In this document: positions 45,587-59,043 of the stretch, in pieces
Layout: the number at the start of each line of letters is the position of its first letter
Position numbering within the stretch: the stretch's first letter is position 1
DNA from: Pseudomonas cremoris
Lineage (GTDB): Bacteria > Pseudomonadota > Gammaproteobacteria > Pseudomonadales > Pseudomonadaceae
NCBI RefSeq assembly: GCF_014230465.1
Contig: NZ_JAAXCY010000011.1
Coordinates: forward strand, 1-64,000
Length of the DNA: 64,000 bases
Direction of reading: 5' to 3'
Translations under genes and position numbers: made by a program
The notes under the pieces: model-generated
What the model was told of the DNA's origin: nothing
Databases searched by the model: none
The model's input: only the letters and a program-made list of their open reading frames with translations

Positions 45587-46909
45587 GTGAAGAACTCGCT
45601 GACGTTCACCCCGCTATTCCTAGCGATTGCAGCAACGATCGCCCCCCTTGCCCACGCGGCAGACTCCACCCCCACCGACGGCTTCGTCGAAGGCTCGCAC
45701 CTCACCCTCAACACCCGCAACTACTACATGAACCGCGACCGTCGCGATATCCACACCGATGACAGCAAGGAATGGGGCCAGGGTTTTCTCGGCACCTTCG
45801 AATCCGGCTACACCCAAGGCACCGTTGGTTTCGGCCTGGACATAAACGCAATGCTAGGTCTGAAGCTTGACGGCGGTGGTGGTACCGACGGTTCCAGTAT
45901 CCTTCCGTACGGCAGTGGCAACGGCAAGGCGCCAGGTTCGTTTTCCACAGTGGGCGGCACCTTGAAAATGCGCGCGTTCGATACCGAGTTAAAGGCCGGC
46001 GACCTGTTTCTCAACAACCCGGTGATCGCCGGCGGCATGACGCGCATGCTGCCGCAGACATTCCGTGGCGTCAGCCTGACCAATCACAGCCTCGACGGTT
46101 GGATGTTCGAAGGCGGCCAAGCCAGCTTTACAAAGCTCTACAACCAAAGCGGCCACCGGCGCATCGGCACCAGCTATGGCACCCTGCCGCCCAATACCGA
46201 CAGCCAGCACATGAACTGGGCAGGCGTGTCGTTCAGCGGTATTCCTGGCCTGACCAGCAACCTCTACGCGTCCGAACTCAAGGACGTATGGCATCAGTAC
46301 TACTACGACCTGGACTACACATACGCGCTGAATGACCTGGTCAGCCTCAACCCGGGCCTGCACTACTACCACACCCAGGACACCGGCCAATCGCTGCTGG
46401 GGAACATCGACAACAACACCTACAGCCTGCATTTCACCGTGGGCGTGGGCAACCACAGCGTCACCGCCGCCTACCAGCGGGTCAACGGCAACACGCCATT
46501 CGACTACATCGCCCAGGGCGACAGCGTGTACCTGGACAACTCCCAGCAGTACTCCGACTTCAACGGCCCCAACGAGCGCTCGTGGAAACTCAAATACGCC
46601 TATGACTTCGCAGGGCTCGGCATGCCTGGCCTGACCTCGGCGGTGTCGTATATCAGCGGCAAGACCGACCTGACCAAAGTCGACCCGCAAAGCCGTGGCT
46701 ACAGCAGCTGGTACAGCGCTGACGGCAAAGACGCCAAGCACTGGGAACGGGACATCGACTTGAAATACGTGGTGCAAGGCGGCAAGGCCAAGGACCTGGC
46801 CGTGCGCCTGCAATGGGCTACCAATCGGGGCAGCAACGGGTACTCGGCAGTCGATCGGGACGTGGATGAGTACCGCGTGATTATCGACTACCCGATCAAC
46901 GTGTTCTGA
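45587..46909 (+). CDS. OprD-family outer-membrane porin
   Basis: 440 residues from GTG 45587 ([20 protein letters not shown]), with AAGGAG 9 bp upstream. The signal peptide ends LAHAADS. OprD hallmarks: [20 protein letters not shown], the [20 protein letters not shown] segment, [20 protein letters not shown], and the C-terminal strand [16 protein letters not shown]. Members take up basic amino acids, small peptides or aromatic acids; the substrate of this one cannot be named. A GTG start and an upstream terminator suggest controlled expression. Confidence 0.92.
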   Translation: MKNSLTFTPLFLAIAATIAPLAHAADSTPTDGFVEGSHLTLNTRNYYMNRDRRDIHTDDSKEWGQGFLGTFESGYTQGTVGFGLDINAMLGLKLDGGGGTDGSSILPYGSGNGKAPGSFSTVGGTLKMRAFDTELKAGDLFLNNPVIAGGMTRMLPQTFRGVSLTNHSLDGWMFEGGQASFTKLYNQSGHRRIGTSYGTLPPNTDSQHMNWAGVSFSGIPGLTSNLYASELKDVWHQYYYDLDYTYALNDLVSLNPGLHYYHTQDTGQSLLGNIDNNTYSLHFTVGVGNHSVTAAYQRVNGNTPFDYIAQGDSVYLDNSQQYSDFNGPNERSWKLKYAYDFAGLGMPGLTSAVSYISGKTDLTKVDPQSRGYSSWYSADGKDAKHWERDIDLKYVVQGGKAKDLAVRLQWATNRGSNGYSAVDRDVDEYRVIIDYPINVF

Positions 46910-46995
46910 GCCCTGGATCTTTCTTTGCCACGCCTCATTTAATTTTCATCGCGTAGAACTAAACTGCCAGTATTCTCACCGCTGAAGTTTGCCCG

Positions 46996-48483
46996 ATGAG
47001 TCAACCCCACTCCCGCCACCGGCGCTCACGCCCAGAACTTTTTTTGATTCTGGGCAGTAGCCTCACTGTCGTCTTGATCATGGTGATCGTCGCTGCGCTG
47101 TTGATTCGCGAACACGCCAGTACCCTGCAGACTGCCCAGCGCTCGACCACCAACATTACCCAACTGATCAATGCCGATGTGCTGCGCAACGTCGAGCTCT
47201 ATGACCTAGCACTGCAAGGGCTGATCAGCGCGACGACGCGCAGGGATTTATCCTTGGTGCCCCCGGACATCCAGCATCTGGTGCAGTTTGACCAGTCCAT
47301 CGCCGCGCCCTTCAAAGGCGAAGTGCTGTTGCTGGACGCCAACGGCGCGGTGATTGCCGACTCTTCGACCTTGTGGCCGACGCCGCGCAACTTCGCCAAC
47401 CGCGATTATTTCCAGGCCCATCTGAACAATCCCCAAGCAGGGCTGTTTATCAGTCGCCCGTTCAAGATCCGCTGCGCGTGCGATCAAGTCTGGCGTATTG
47501 CATTCAGCCGCCGGGTTTCCGGGCCCAATGGTGAGTTTGCCGGGGTAGCCGTCGCAACGATGCGGCTGGCGTACTTCGACCAATTGTTCAACCGCCTGAC
47601 CATCGGCAATGGCAGCACCGTCAACCTGCTGAACACCCAAGGCATTCTCCTGGCCCAGCAGCCGTTGTCCGAGCGCGACATGATCGACAAGGACCTGAGC
47701 GACCGCCCTAACTTCAAACGCATGCTGCTTGAAGGCGAAGGTAGCTTTCAGGCGATCTCCTCCATTACCGGGCAAGAACGCCTGTATACCTTCAGCAACG
47801 TCGGTGAGTTGCCGCTGATAGTGGTCGTGGCCCTGGCCAGTGATGATGTGTTTGCCCCCTGGAACCGTGCCGCACTGCTCACCAGCGGCGCCACCGGCGT
47901 GCTGTGCATTGGCCTGCTATGGCTGACCTGGATGTTGCGCCGAGAGCTGCGGCGTCGCTATCGCACCGAACGCGTGCTGTCAGAACTGGCAGCCACCGAC
48001 GCCCTGACCGGCCTTGCCAACCGTCGCGTACTCGACGAACGCCTGCGCCTGGAATGGGACCGTGCCCAGCGTTCAGCTGATCCGTTGACGCTGCTGATGA
48101 TCGACGTGGACCACTTCAAGTCATTCAACGACCGCCATGGCCATCACGGCGGCGATGAGGCATTGCGTAGCGTTGCTCAGGTGATTAGCACCAATATCCG
48201 CCGCCCCGCCGATCTGGCGGCGCGTTATGGCGGCGAAGAGTTCGCCGTGGTACTGCCGCACACCGACGCCAAGGGCGCGCTGGTGATTGCCGAACATATC
48301 CGCAGCAGCATCGAGCATTTGCCCCGTATGGCGGGGGATGAGCGGCCGATTACCGTGAGTATTGGAATGAGCACCTGGGACAAGCGCAGCCGCATGTCAT
48401 TGGAAGCGTTGCTGTTGAGCGCGGATCAAGCTCTGTACGAGGCCAAGCATACGGGACGGAATCGGATTGTGGAGTCCGAATGA
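46996..48483 (+). CDS. Membrane diguanylate cyclase with extracytoplasmic Cache-type sensor
   Basis: 495 residues. Helix 1 lies at about 15-38 (LFLILGSSLTVVLIMVIVAA), a periplasmic double-Cache-like domain follows (EVLLLDANGAVIADSSTLWP, NFANRDYFQAHLNN), and helix 2 is near 300-320. The GGDEF domain has DALTGLANRRVLDER, IDVDHFKSFNDRHGH and the active site GGEEF at 412-416. R403-P-A-D406 five residues earlier is a complete inhibitory I-site, so product feedback is expected. It makes c-di-GMP, the activator of Alg44 in this same window, but a functional link is not shown. Confidence 0.93.
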   Translation: MSQPHSRHRRSRPELFLILGSSLTVVLIMVIVAALLIREHASTLQTAQRSTTNITQLINADVLRNVELYDLALQGLISATTRRDLSLVPPDIQHLVQFDQSIAAPFKGEVLLLDANGAVIADSSTLWPTPRNFANRDYFQAHLNNPQAGLFISRPFKIRCACDQVWRIAFSRRVSGPNGEFAGVAVATMRLAYFDQLFNRLTIGNGSTVNLLNTQGILLAQQPLSERDMIDKDLSDRPNFKRMLLEGEGSFQAISSITGQERLYTFSNVGELPLIVVVALASDDVFAPWNRAALLTSGATGVLCIGLLWLTWMLRRELRRRYRTERVLSELAATDALTGLANRRVLDERLRLEWDRAQRSADPLTLLMIDVDHFKSFNDRHGHHGGDEALRSVAQVISTNIRRPADLAARYGGEEFAVVLPHTDAKGALVIAEHIRSSIEHLPRMAGDERPITVSIGMSTWDKRSRMSLEALLLSADQALYEAKHTGRNRIVESE

Positions 48484-48510
48484 TCGTTCCCACGCTCTGC
48501 GTGGGAACGA
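48484..48510. repeat. Short palindrome TCGTTCCCACGC...GCGTGGGAACGA
   Basis: A 12-bp perfect stem with a 3-base loop, immediately after the cyclase stop. This short GTTCCCACGC-type palindrome differs from the REPIN family above and may mark the 3' end of the cyclase transcript. Confidence 0.75.
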
Positions 48511-48519
48511 GCAGGCATA

Positions 48520-48546
48520 AAAAAAGGCCACCCGAAGGTAGCCTTC
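48520..48546 (-). terminator. Rho-independent terminator after lpxC (end of the dcw transcript)
   Basis: On the minus strand: AAGGCTACC TTCG GGTGGCCTTTTTTT, a GC-rich stem with a stable TTCG loop and seven T. It starts 27 bp after the lpxC stop. Confidence 0.9.
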
Positions 48547-48572
48547 CAAAACTAAAGAAAGAGAGTTGTTAC

Positions 48573-49520
<948 letters not shown>

Positions 49521-49596
49521 TCAACAAAGGCTGGCGATAATAGCAGACCAGACCTTTGCTGAACACCAATCACCTTCATAGCCCTGATACATTCCA

Positions 49597-50802
49597 TCAA
49601 TCGGCCTGACGACGCAGGAATGCCGGGATGTCCAGGTAGTCCAGATCATCTTGCGGATTCGGGCTACGGGACGCCGCAGCACCGGCCTGAGCCTGGTTGC
49701 GCATCACGGTCGGACGGTCCAGGTCACGGTAGTTAACAGACGGCAGTTCCTGGCGCGCAGGCGCTGGAGCGGCAGCTTGCTGGCTGGCGTGGCTGTTATG
49801 GCCAGTGTGAACGGTGTTGTCGATAACCTTCACAGGCTTCTCGATTTTCGCGCCCAGGCCGGTAGCTACCACGGTTACATGCAGTTCGTCGCGCATATCC
49901 GGGTCGATAACGGTACCGACTTTGACCATGGCGTGCTCGGAAGCGAAGGCTTCGATGATGCTACCCACGTCGGAGTACTCACCCAGGGACAGGTCAGGAC
50001 CGGCGGTGATGTTCACCAGGATGCCGCGTGCGCCTTGCAGGTTCACGTCTTCCAGCAACGGGTTGCGGATGGCCGCTTCGGTGGCTTCACGCGCACGGTT
50101 CGGACCGCTGGCGCAGCCAGTGCCCATCATTGCCATGCCCATTTCGCTCATGACAGTACGTACGTCGGCAAAGTCGACGTTGATCATGCCTGGGCGCTTG
50201 ATGATGTCGGAGATACCGCGAACGGCACCGGCCAGTACATCGTCAGCCTTGGCGAATGCGGACAGCAGGCTTGCGTCCTTGCCCAGGATGGTCAGCAGCT
50301 TCTCGTTGGGAATGGTGATCAACGAGTCGACGCTTTCAGACAGCAGACGGATACCTTCGTCGGCGATCTGCATGCGCTTGCGGCCTTCGAACGGGAACGG
50401 ACGGGTTACAACAGCAACCGTCAGAATGCCCATTTCCTTGGCCACTTCGGCAATGATCGGTGCAGCACCGGTACCGGTACCGCCGCCCATGCCGGTGGTG
50501 ATGAACACCATGTTGGTGCCTTGCAGCACTTCGGCAATACGCTCGCGGTCTTCCAGTGCGGCTTGACGGCCGACTTCCGGGTTGGCGCCAGCGCCAAGGC
50601 CCTTGGTCACGGCGGTGCCCAATTGCAGGATGGTCCGCGCGCCGATGCTTTTCAGCGCCTGGGCATCAGTGTTGGCGCAGATGAATTCAACGCCTTCAAT
50701 GTTGCTCTTGACCATGTGGTTGACAGCGTTGCCGCCGCCACCGCCGACACCGATTACTTTAATAACCGGGCTTGCGGGGATGTTGTCTACGAGTTCGAAC
50801 AT
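49597..50802 (-). CDS. ftsZ: Cell division GTPase FtsZ
   Basis: 401 residues, the tubulin-like protein that forms the division ring. It has VIGVGGGGGNAVNHM, the GTP signature GMGGGTGTGAAP near residue 105, and NVDFADVRTVMSEMG with the T7-loop catalytic acids. A Gln/Ala/Pro-rich linker leads to the conserved C-terminal tail DLDYLDIPAFLRRQAD, the docking site for FtsA and ZipA. It lies 65 bp after ftsA. Confidence 0.98.
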   Translation of the reverse strand: MFELVDNIPASPVIKVIGVGGGGGNAVNHMVKSNIEGVEFICANTDAQALKSIGARTILQLGTAVTKGLGAGANPEVGRQAALEDRERIAEVLQGTNMVFITTGMGGGTGTGAAPIIAEVAKEMGILTVAVVTRPFPFEGRKRMQIADEGIRLLSESVDSLITIPNEKLLTILGKDASLLSAFAKADDVLAGAVRGISDIIKRPGMINVDFADVRTVMSEMGMAMMGTGCASGPNRAREATEAAIRNPLLEDVNLQGARGILVNITAGPDLSLGEYSDVGSIIEAFASEHAMVKVGTVIDPDMRDELHVTVVATGLGAKIEKPVKVIDNTVHTGHNSHASQQAAAPAPARQELPSVNYRDLDRPTVMRNQAQAGAAASRSPNPQDDLDYLDIPAFLRRQAD

Positions 50803-50867
50803 GTTCCCTCTCCTTTCATTTCTCTAGTTTTTTCGCCTACTGCTTACAACGGTGCTGCGGTAAATCT

Positions 50868-52130
50868 TTAGAAATTGCCTTTTACCCAAGCCTGCAACCG
50901 CTCGAACAACGGCGCTTTCGCTTCGTCATCGTTGCGGTAGCTGTCACGGATGCTTGGGCCCGACAGGGAAATGCCGTCGGTCTGCTTTTGCAGTCCGTAC
51001 AACAGCAAGCCCACACCGGTGGAATAAATCGGGTTGCGGACCACGTCGCCCAGGCCTTTCACGCCATGGGGCACGCCCAGGCGAACCGGCATGTGGAAGA
51101 TTTCCTCGGCGAGTTCGACCGCGCCTTCCATCTTCGAAGTACCGCCGGTCAGCACGATGCCGGCCGGGATCAAATCTTCGTAGCCGCTGCGACGCAGTTC
51201 CGCCTGGATCAGGGTGAACAGTTCGTCGTAACGCGGCTCGACCACTTCGGCCAGCGCCTGGCGCGACAGTTCGCGCGGTGGACGGTCGCCCACGCTTGGC
51301 ACCTTGATGGTCTCGCCGGCACCGGCCAGCTTGGCCAGGGCGCAGGCGTAGCGGATCTTGATTTCTTCGGCGTACTGGGTCGGTGTCCGCAGCGCCATGG
51401 CGATGTCGTTGGTCACCTGGTCGCCGGCAATCGGGATCACGGCGGTGTGACGGATCGCACCTTCGGTGAAGATCGCGATGTCGGTGGTGCCGCCGCCGAT
51501 GTCCACCAGGCACACGCCCAGTTCTTTTTCGTCGTCGGTCAGTACCGAGTAGGCCGAGGCCAACTGCTCAAGAATGATGTCGTCGATTTCCAGGCCACAG
51601 CGGCGCACACATTTCTCAATGTTCTGTGCAGCGTTGACCGCGCAGGTCACCACGTGGACCTTGGCTTCCAGGCGTACACCCGACATGCCCAGCGGCTCGC
51701 GAACGCCTTCCTGGTTATCGATCACGTAGTCCTGCGGCAGGGTGTGCAATACGCGCTGGTCAGCCGGAATCGCAACGGCCTGGGCAGCGTCGAGTACGCG
51801 CTCAAGGTCGGCCGAGCTGACTTCACGGTCGCGGATCGCCACGATGCCGTGGGAGTTCAGGCTGCGGATATGGTTGCCGGCCACGCCGACGAACGCCGAG
51901 TGAATCCGGCAACCGGCCATCAGCTGCGCTTCTTCGATAGCGCGCTGGATCGATTGCACGGTGGACTCGATGTTCACCACCACGCCCTTCTTCAGGCCCC
52001 GGGACGGATGCGTGCCAATACCGACGATCTCGATCACGCCGTCTTCACCGACCTCGCCCACCAGCGCCACCACCTTGGAGGTGCCGATATCGAGACCGAC
52101 GATCATTTTGCCGCTTTGCACGTTTGCCAT
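50868..52130 (-). CDS. ftsA: Cell division protein FtsA
   Basis: 420 residues, MANVQSGKMIVGLDIGTSKV. An actin-like ATPase with VDIGGGTTDIAIFTEGAIRH (phosphate 2) and IVLTGGTSKMEGAVELAEEI (adenosine motif), and the FtsA-specific 1C domain. The C-terminus APLFERLQAWVKGNF is the amphipathic membrane-targeting helix that ties FtsZ to the membrane. It starts 15 bp after ftsQ. Confidence 0.98.
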   Translation of the reverse strand: MANVQSGKMIVGLDIGTSKVVALVGEVGEDGVIEIVGIGTHPSRGLKKGVVVNIESTVQSIQRAIEEAQLMAGCRIHSAFVGVAGNHIRSLNSHGIVAIRDREVSSADLERVLDAAQAVAIPADQRVLHTLPQDYVIDNQEGVREPLGMSGVRLEAKVHVVTCAVNAAQNIEKCVRRCGLEIDDIILEQLASAYSVLTDDEKELGVCLVDIGGGTTDIAIFTEGAIRHTAVIPIAGDQVTNDIAMALRTPTQYAEEIKIRYACALAKLAGAGETIKVPSVGDRPPRELSRQALAEVVEPRYDELFTLIQAELRRSGYEDLIPAGIVLTGGTSKMEGAVELAEEIFHMPVRLGVPHGVKGLGDVVRNPIYSTGVGLLLYGLQKQTDGISLSGPSIRDSYRNDDEAKAPLFERLQAWVKGNF

Positions 52131-52145
52131 GGGTCCTGCCTCTTC

Positions 52146-53015
52146 TTAATTCTTCGCGACAGCGGGTTGCGCTGCCGTGGGCGCAGCCGGTTCACGCCAG
52201 CCGACGGCAAGGCCGTTGGCGTAACGCAGGTCGACGCTCGCAATGTTCGTAATCTGTTCTTTCAAGGTCTTGTCGTAGATGGCAATGAAGCGGCGCATCT
52301 TTTCCACCAAGCGGTCGCGTCCCAGCAACAACTGGATGCCCGGGCCGGAACTGCCTGCCCCGGTCGTCAAAAACCAGCTACCCCGTTCACGCAGTTCCAG
52401 GCGTGCAATGGAGAAGCCCATAGGCCGCAGCATCTGGCTCAAGGCCTGGTACTGCTGCATCACTTGCTGCTGCGCCCGCTGCGGCCCGAACAGCTGCGGC
52501 AGGTGCTCGTAGTTGGCCAGCTCACGCGGGGTGAACGCCTGGCCCTGGTTGTTCAACAGCGCTTCGTCACCCCAACGGGCCACGGGCAGTTGTTCTTCCA
52601 GGCGGATCGTCACCTGGTCCGGCCAGACGCGGCGGACTTCGGCGTGGGCGATCCACGGCATTTGCTCCAGCTCCGAGCGCATACCCGCCAAGTCGATGGT
52701 GAAGAAGCTCGCCGCCAAATACGGGCCGATACGCTGCTGCACCGCTTGCTGGCTGATGTAGCTCAAGTCGCCCTGCACGCTGATCTTGGTGATCGGCCGA
52801 TCGGCATAGGGCAACAGACGCTGCGCGCCTTCGTAGGTTCCAAAGCCCAACACCACCAGCAGCACCGGCCAGAACAGCGCCTTGAGGAAACCAAAGTTGG
52901 CTTTCGGCAAGCGCACCGACATCGGCTCTTTAGCCACCATTCGGCTGGCACCCCGGGGCACCGGCTTGCGACCGGGTGCTTGTGAGGGCTGATGACGAAG
53001 CGATGCGCCGTTCAT
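52146..53015 (-). CDS. ftsQ: Cell division protein FtsQ
   Basis: 289 residues from ATG 53015 ([20 protein letters not shown]); the longer open frame overlaps ddlB and is not used. A basic cytosolic tail, one membrane helix ([20 protein letters not shown]), the POTRA domain ([20 protein letters not shown]) and the beta domain ([20 protein letters not shown]) follow in order. It bridges early and late divisome proteins. Four bases separate it from ddlB. Confidence 0.96.
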   Translation of the reverse strand: MNGASLRHQPSQAPGRKPVPRGASRMVAKEPMSVRLPKANFGFLKALFWPVLLVVLGFGTYEGAQRLLPYADRPITKISVQGDLSYISQQAVQQRIGPYLAASFFTIDLAGMRSELEQMPWIAHAEVRRVWPDQVTIRLEEQLPVARWGDEALLNNQGQAFTPRELANYEHLPQLFGPQRAQQQVMQQYQALSQMLRPMGFSIARLELRERGSWFLTTGAGSSGPGIQLLLGRDRLVEKMRRFIAIYDKTLKEQITNIASVDLRYANGLAVGWREPAAPTAAQPAVAKN

Positions 53016-53019
53016 GTTC

Positions 53020-55410
<2,391 letters not shown>

Positions 55411-55418
<8 letters not shown>

Positions 55419-56481
55419 GGGCCACCTCCAGGCAGATATCGACCACTGTGCGGGTTGCGTCAGGTTTGGCCAGGCGGCTTGCGGTGCTCGCCATGCTGTT
55501 GAGTCGTTCCGGTTGCATCAAAACCTCGGTCAGGCGTGCGGCCAAATCGGCGGCGCCAGTCGTTCTTTGCGGCAGCAGGAAGGCAGCGCCCTCCCCGGCC
55601 AAATATTCGGCGTTGCGGGTCTGGTGATCGTCGATCGCGTGGGGCAAAGGCACCAGCAAGGACGGCAGACCGGCGGCAGCCAGTTCACTGACGGTCAGCG
55701 CACCGGAGCGGCAGACCACCAGGTCGGCCCAGCCATAGGCTTGGGCCATGTCTTTGATGAAGGGCTGTACGTTCGCCTCCACACCCGCCTCGCGATAACG
55801 CGTGGCGGTGACTTCACCGTGGTTTTTGCCAGCCTGATGGAAGACTTCCGGGCGCAATTCCACAGGGAGTTGCGCCAGCGCTTCCGGCAGCAATTTGTTC
55901 AACGGCTCGGACCCCAGGCTTCCGCCCATGATCAGCAGGTGCGCCTTGCGTCCGGACAACGCTTCACGGGCGATGTCCATAAACAGTTCGGTGCGCACCG
56001 GGTTGCCGGTGGTACGCAGTTTGTCCGATGCACCAAAGGTCTTCGGGAAGGCCTCGCACACCCGTGCTGCCAGGGGCACCAGCAAACGGTTGGCGGTACC
56101 GGCCACGGCGTTCTGCTCGTGCACGATCACCGGCACGCCAGCGAGTCGAGCAGCAACGCCACCAGGACCGGTCACATAACCGCCAAAGCCCAGCACGCAG
56201 ACCGGCTTCAATTCACGAATCACTTTGCGTGCTTGCCATACTGCCTTGAGCAACACGAACGGCGCCTTGAGCAGGGACAACTTGCCCTTGCCGCGCAGGC
56301 CGGTGACGTTGATCAAATGCAATGGCAAACCCGCATTCGGCACCAATTCATTTTCGATGCCACGCGGCGTGCCCAACCAGTGCACGGTGTAGCCACGGTT
56401 CTGAAACTCACGTGCACACGCCAAGGCCGGGAACACGTGGCCCCCGGTGCCGCCTGCCATGATCAGCACGTTAGCGCCCAT
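55411..56481 (-). CDS. murG: UDP-GlcNAc transferase MurG
   Basis: 356 residues from ATG 56481 ([20 protein letters not shown]), preceded by GAGGAG; the ATG at 56511 adds ten residues inside ftsW and is less likely. GT28 fold with the N-terminal GGTGGHVFP loop, [20 protein letters not shown] and [20 protein letters not shown]. It makes lipid II from lipid I at the inner face of the membrane. It overlaps ftsW by 11 bp. Confidence 0.97.
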
Positions 56482-57694
56482 GGGTCGGCTCCTCGGCAAA
56501 GTCGCTTTCACTGAATTCCATCTCTTCGCTACCCAAGTGGGTTCGACTCTCCCATTCGATGCGCAGCAACAAACCGAGACAGGCGCAGCAAATCACCAAC
56601 GAACTGCCGCCGTAACTGAGGAACGGCAAGGTCAGGCCCTTGGTCGGCAGCAGGCCGACGTTTACACCGATATTGATCAGGAACTGGCCGATCCACAGGA
56701 ACGACAAGCCGTACGCCACATACGCGGCGAAATACTGTTTAGCCTTCTCAGCCCACAGGCCGATGTACATGCCGCGTACACACACGAACACGAACAGCGC
56801 GACGGTGCACAGCGAACCCACGACGCCCAGTTCTTCGGCGAGTACCGAGAACACGAAGTCGGTGTGCGCTTCCGGCAGGTAGAACTGCTTCTGCACGCTG
56901 TTGCCCAGGCCCACACCCAGCCACTCGCCGCGACCAAAGGCGATGAGTGCCTGGGTCAACTGGTAGCCGGAACCGAACTGGTCGGACCACGGGTCGGTAA
57001 AGGTAATCAGACGGGCCATCCGGTAGGGTTGCGCCTGCACCAGAATCGTCACCGCTGCGACCGCCAGCACCACCATCAAGGTGAAACGGAACAAGCCCAC
57101 GCCACCGAGGAACAGCATCGCCGCAGCGGCCCCCATCATCACGACGGTGGCACCGAAGTCAGGCTCCATCAGCAACAGGCCAGCCATGGGCAGCAGTACG
57201 ATGAATGGCTTGAAGAAGCCCATCCAGCTTTCGCGCACTTCTTTCTGGCGGCGCACCAGGTAGCCGGCGAGGTAGATCACCACGAACACCTTGGCGATTT
57301 CCGAAGGCTGCACGTTGAACGCACCGAAGCCGATCCAACGCATCGAACCGTTCACCTCCCGGCCAATGCCGGGCAGGATCACCATGATCAGCAAACCAAA
57401 CGCTCCGATGAGCATCAGCCAGCCCAGGCGCTGCCAGGTGGCGATAGGGATCATCATCGTCACGATGCATGCGCCGAGGCCGAGCACCAGGTACACCAGG
57501 TGACGGATCATCATGTACAGGGTGTTGCCCGATTGCACGGCGGCCACCTCGGACGATGCCGAGGTGATCATCACGAGGCCCAGGCCCAGCAGCGCCAGGC
57601 AACCGGCAAGCATTGGGAAATCGAGGTCGATGCCGCGCCCGGTAATGATCGGCGACGGGTACGGCTTGATGATGTTCCGGAAATTGATGCTCAT
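56471..57694 (-). CDS. ftsW: Lipid II polymerase FtsW (SEDS family)
   Basis: 407 residues from ATG 57694 (MSINFRNIIKPYPSPIITGR); the open frame continues upstream inside murD but has no other support. A SEDS-family protein with ten membrane helices: PMLAGCLALLGLGLVMITSA, GFGAFNVQPSEIAKVFVVIY, the extracytoplasmic loop with RMARLITFTDPWSDQFGSGY, and LPTKGLTLPFLSYGGSSLVI. It builds septal glycan together with FtsI, encoded at the end of this window. It overlaps murD by 4 bp. Confidence 0.97.
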   Translation of the reverse strand: MSINFRNIIKPYPSPIITGRGIDLDFPMLAGCLALLGLGLVMITSASSEVAAVQSGNTLYMMIRHLVYLVLGLGACIVTMMIPIATWQRLGWLMLIGAFGLLIMVILPGIGREVNGSMRWIGFGAFNVQPSEIAKVFVVIYLAGYLVRRQKEVRESWMGFFKPFIVLLPMAGLLLMEPDFGATVVMMGAAAAMLFLGGVGLFRFTLMVVLAVAAVTILVQAQPYRMARLITFTDPWSDQFGSGYQLTQALIAFGRGEWLGVGLGNSVQKQFYLPEAHTDFVFSVLAEELGVVGSLCTVALFVFVCVRGMYIGLWAEKAKQYFAAYVAYGLSFLWIGQFLINIGVNVGLLPTKGLTLPFLSYGGSSLVICCACLGLLLRIEWESRTHLGSEEMEFSESDFAEEPTHGR

Positions 57695-59037
57695 GCCAAG
57701 CCCTCCACGGCGCGCGCGAACAACTGGCCGCGCTCTTCGTAGTTCTTGAACATGTCGAAACTGGCACACGCCGGCGACAGCAGCACCGCGTCGCCCGGCT
57801 GGGCCAGCGCCCTGCATTGGGCAATCGCGTCGTCCAGGGAGGAGGCACGCACTTGCGGCACAGCGTCACCCAGGGCTGCGGCGATCAGGTCGGAGTCACG
57901 GCCCATCAGCACCACGGCGCGGCAATGCTCGCCCACAGGGCCTTTGAGGTCCTTGAAGTCGGCACCCTTGCCGTCGCCACCGGCGATCAGCACGAGCTTG
58001 CCTTCGATATCGGCGCCCAGGCCTTCGATGGCAGCCAGGGCTGCACCGACGTTGGTGGCCTTGGAGTCGTTGTAATAGCTAACGTCGTCGAGGTCGCGTA
58101 CCCATTGGCAGCGATGCTCAAGGCCGCCAAAGGTACGCAGGGCCGACAGCATGGCGTCGAACGGCAGGCCAACGGCATGCCCCAGTGCCAGGGCCGCAAG
58201 GGCATTGGACTGGTTATGGGCGCCACGAATTTTCAACTCGCGCACCGGCATCAGGTTCTGGAATTCGAAGGCCAGGTATTTCTCGCCGTTCTCTTCACGA
58301 ATGCCGAAAGCTTTGAAATCGGGTTTGCTCAGGCCGAAGGTCCAGCATGGCAGGCCCTCACCCATCAGCGGACGGCTCAGGGCGTCCTGACGGTTGACCA
58401 CGACCTGCTTGGCGCCACGGAAAATCCGGTGCTTGGCCAAGTGATAAGCCGGCAGGCCGCTGTAGCGGTCCATGTGGTCTTCACTCACGTTGAGCACGGT
58501 TGCCACTTCGGCACCGAGATCATGAGTGGTTTCCAGTTGGAAGCTCGACAACTCCATCACGTACAGCTCGATGTCATCGCTGAGCAGGTCCAGCGCCGGC
58601 GTGCCAAGGTTGCCGCCCACCGCGACACGCTTGCCCGCCGCAGCCGCCATCTCGCCGACCAACGTGGTCACGGTGCTTTTCGCGTTGGAACCGCTGATGG
58701 CGATGATCGGCGCCTGCGCGTTACGCGCGAACAGGTCGATATCGCCGGACAGCTTCACGCCACGCGCGGCTGCCGCTTGCAGGGCCGGTGTCGCCAAGGC
58801 CAGGCCAGGGCTCACGTAGAGCTCATCGGCGCGGCACAGAAACTCGACATCCAGCTCGCCACAACGCACTTCCACGTGCGGGTAGTCACGGCGCAGCGTG
58901 ACCAGCTCCGGTGGATTTTCCCGCGTATCGGCCACGGCAAACGGCTTGCCCCGGTTCGCCAGGAAGCGAACCAGGGACATGCCGCTCTTGCCGAGGCCGA
59001 CAACGATGCGGAAGTGGTCTGAAGCGATCAGGGACAC
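57691..59037 (-). CDS. murD: UDP-N-acetylmuramoylalanine--D-glutamate ligase MurD
   Basis: 448 residues, MSLIASDHFRIVVGLGKSGM. The ATP loop is AISGSNAKSTVTTLVGEMA, followed by ELSSFQLETTHDLGAEVATV, NVSEDHMDRY and SYYNDSKATNVGAALAAIEG. It adds D-Glu to UDP-MurNAc-L-Ala. It starts 6 bp after the mraY stop. Confidence 0.97.
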   Translation of the reverse strand: MSLIASDHFRIVVGLGKSGMSLVRFLANRGKPFAVADTRENPPELVTLRRDYPHVEVRCGELDVEFLCRADELYVSPGLALATPALQAAAARGVKLSGDIDLFARNAQAPIIAISGSNAKSTVTTLVGEMAAAAGKRVAVGGNLGTPALDLLSDDIELYVMELSSFQLETTHDLGAEVATVLNVSEDHMDRYSGLPAYHLAKHRIFRGAKQVVVNRQDALSRPLMGEGLPCWTFGLSKPDFKAFGIREENGEKYLAFEFQNLMPVRELKIRGAHNQSNALAALALGHAVGLPFDAMLSALRTFGGLEHRCQWVRDLDDVSYYNDSKATNVGAALAAIEGLGADIEGKLVLIAGGDGKGADFKDLKGPVGEHCRAVVLMGRDSDLIAAALGDAVPQVRASSLDDAIAQCRALAQPGDAVLLSPACASFDMFKNYEERGQLFARAVEGLA

Positions 59038-59043
59038 TCGTTT

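Noticed and set aside
50772..52985. 737-residue plus-strand ORF opposite ftsZ, ftsA and ftsQ
   Set aside because: It is antisense to three well-recognised genes, with His/Gln-rich composition caused by the reverse strand of coding DNA.
56447..57742. 431-residue plus-strand ORF opposite ftsW
   Set aside because: It is antisense to FtsW and its His/Gln/Glu-rich composition is a reverse-strand artefact.
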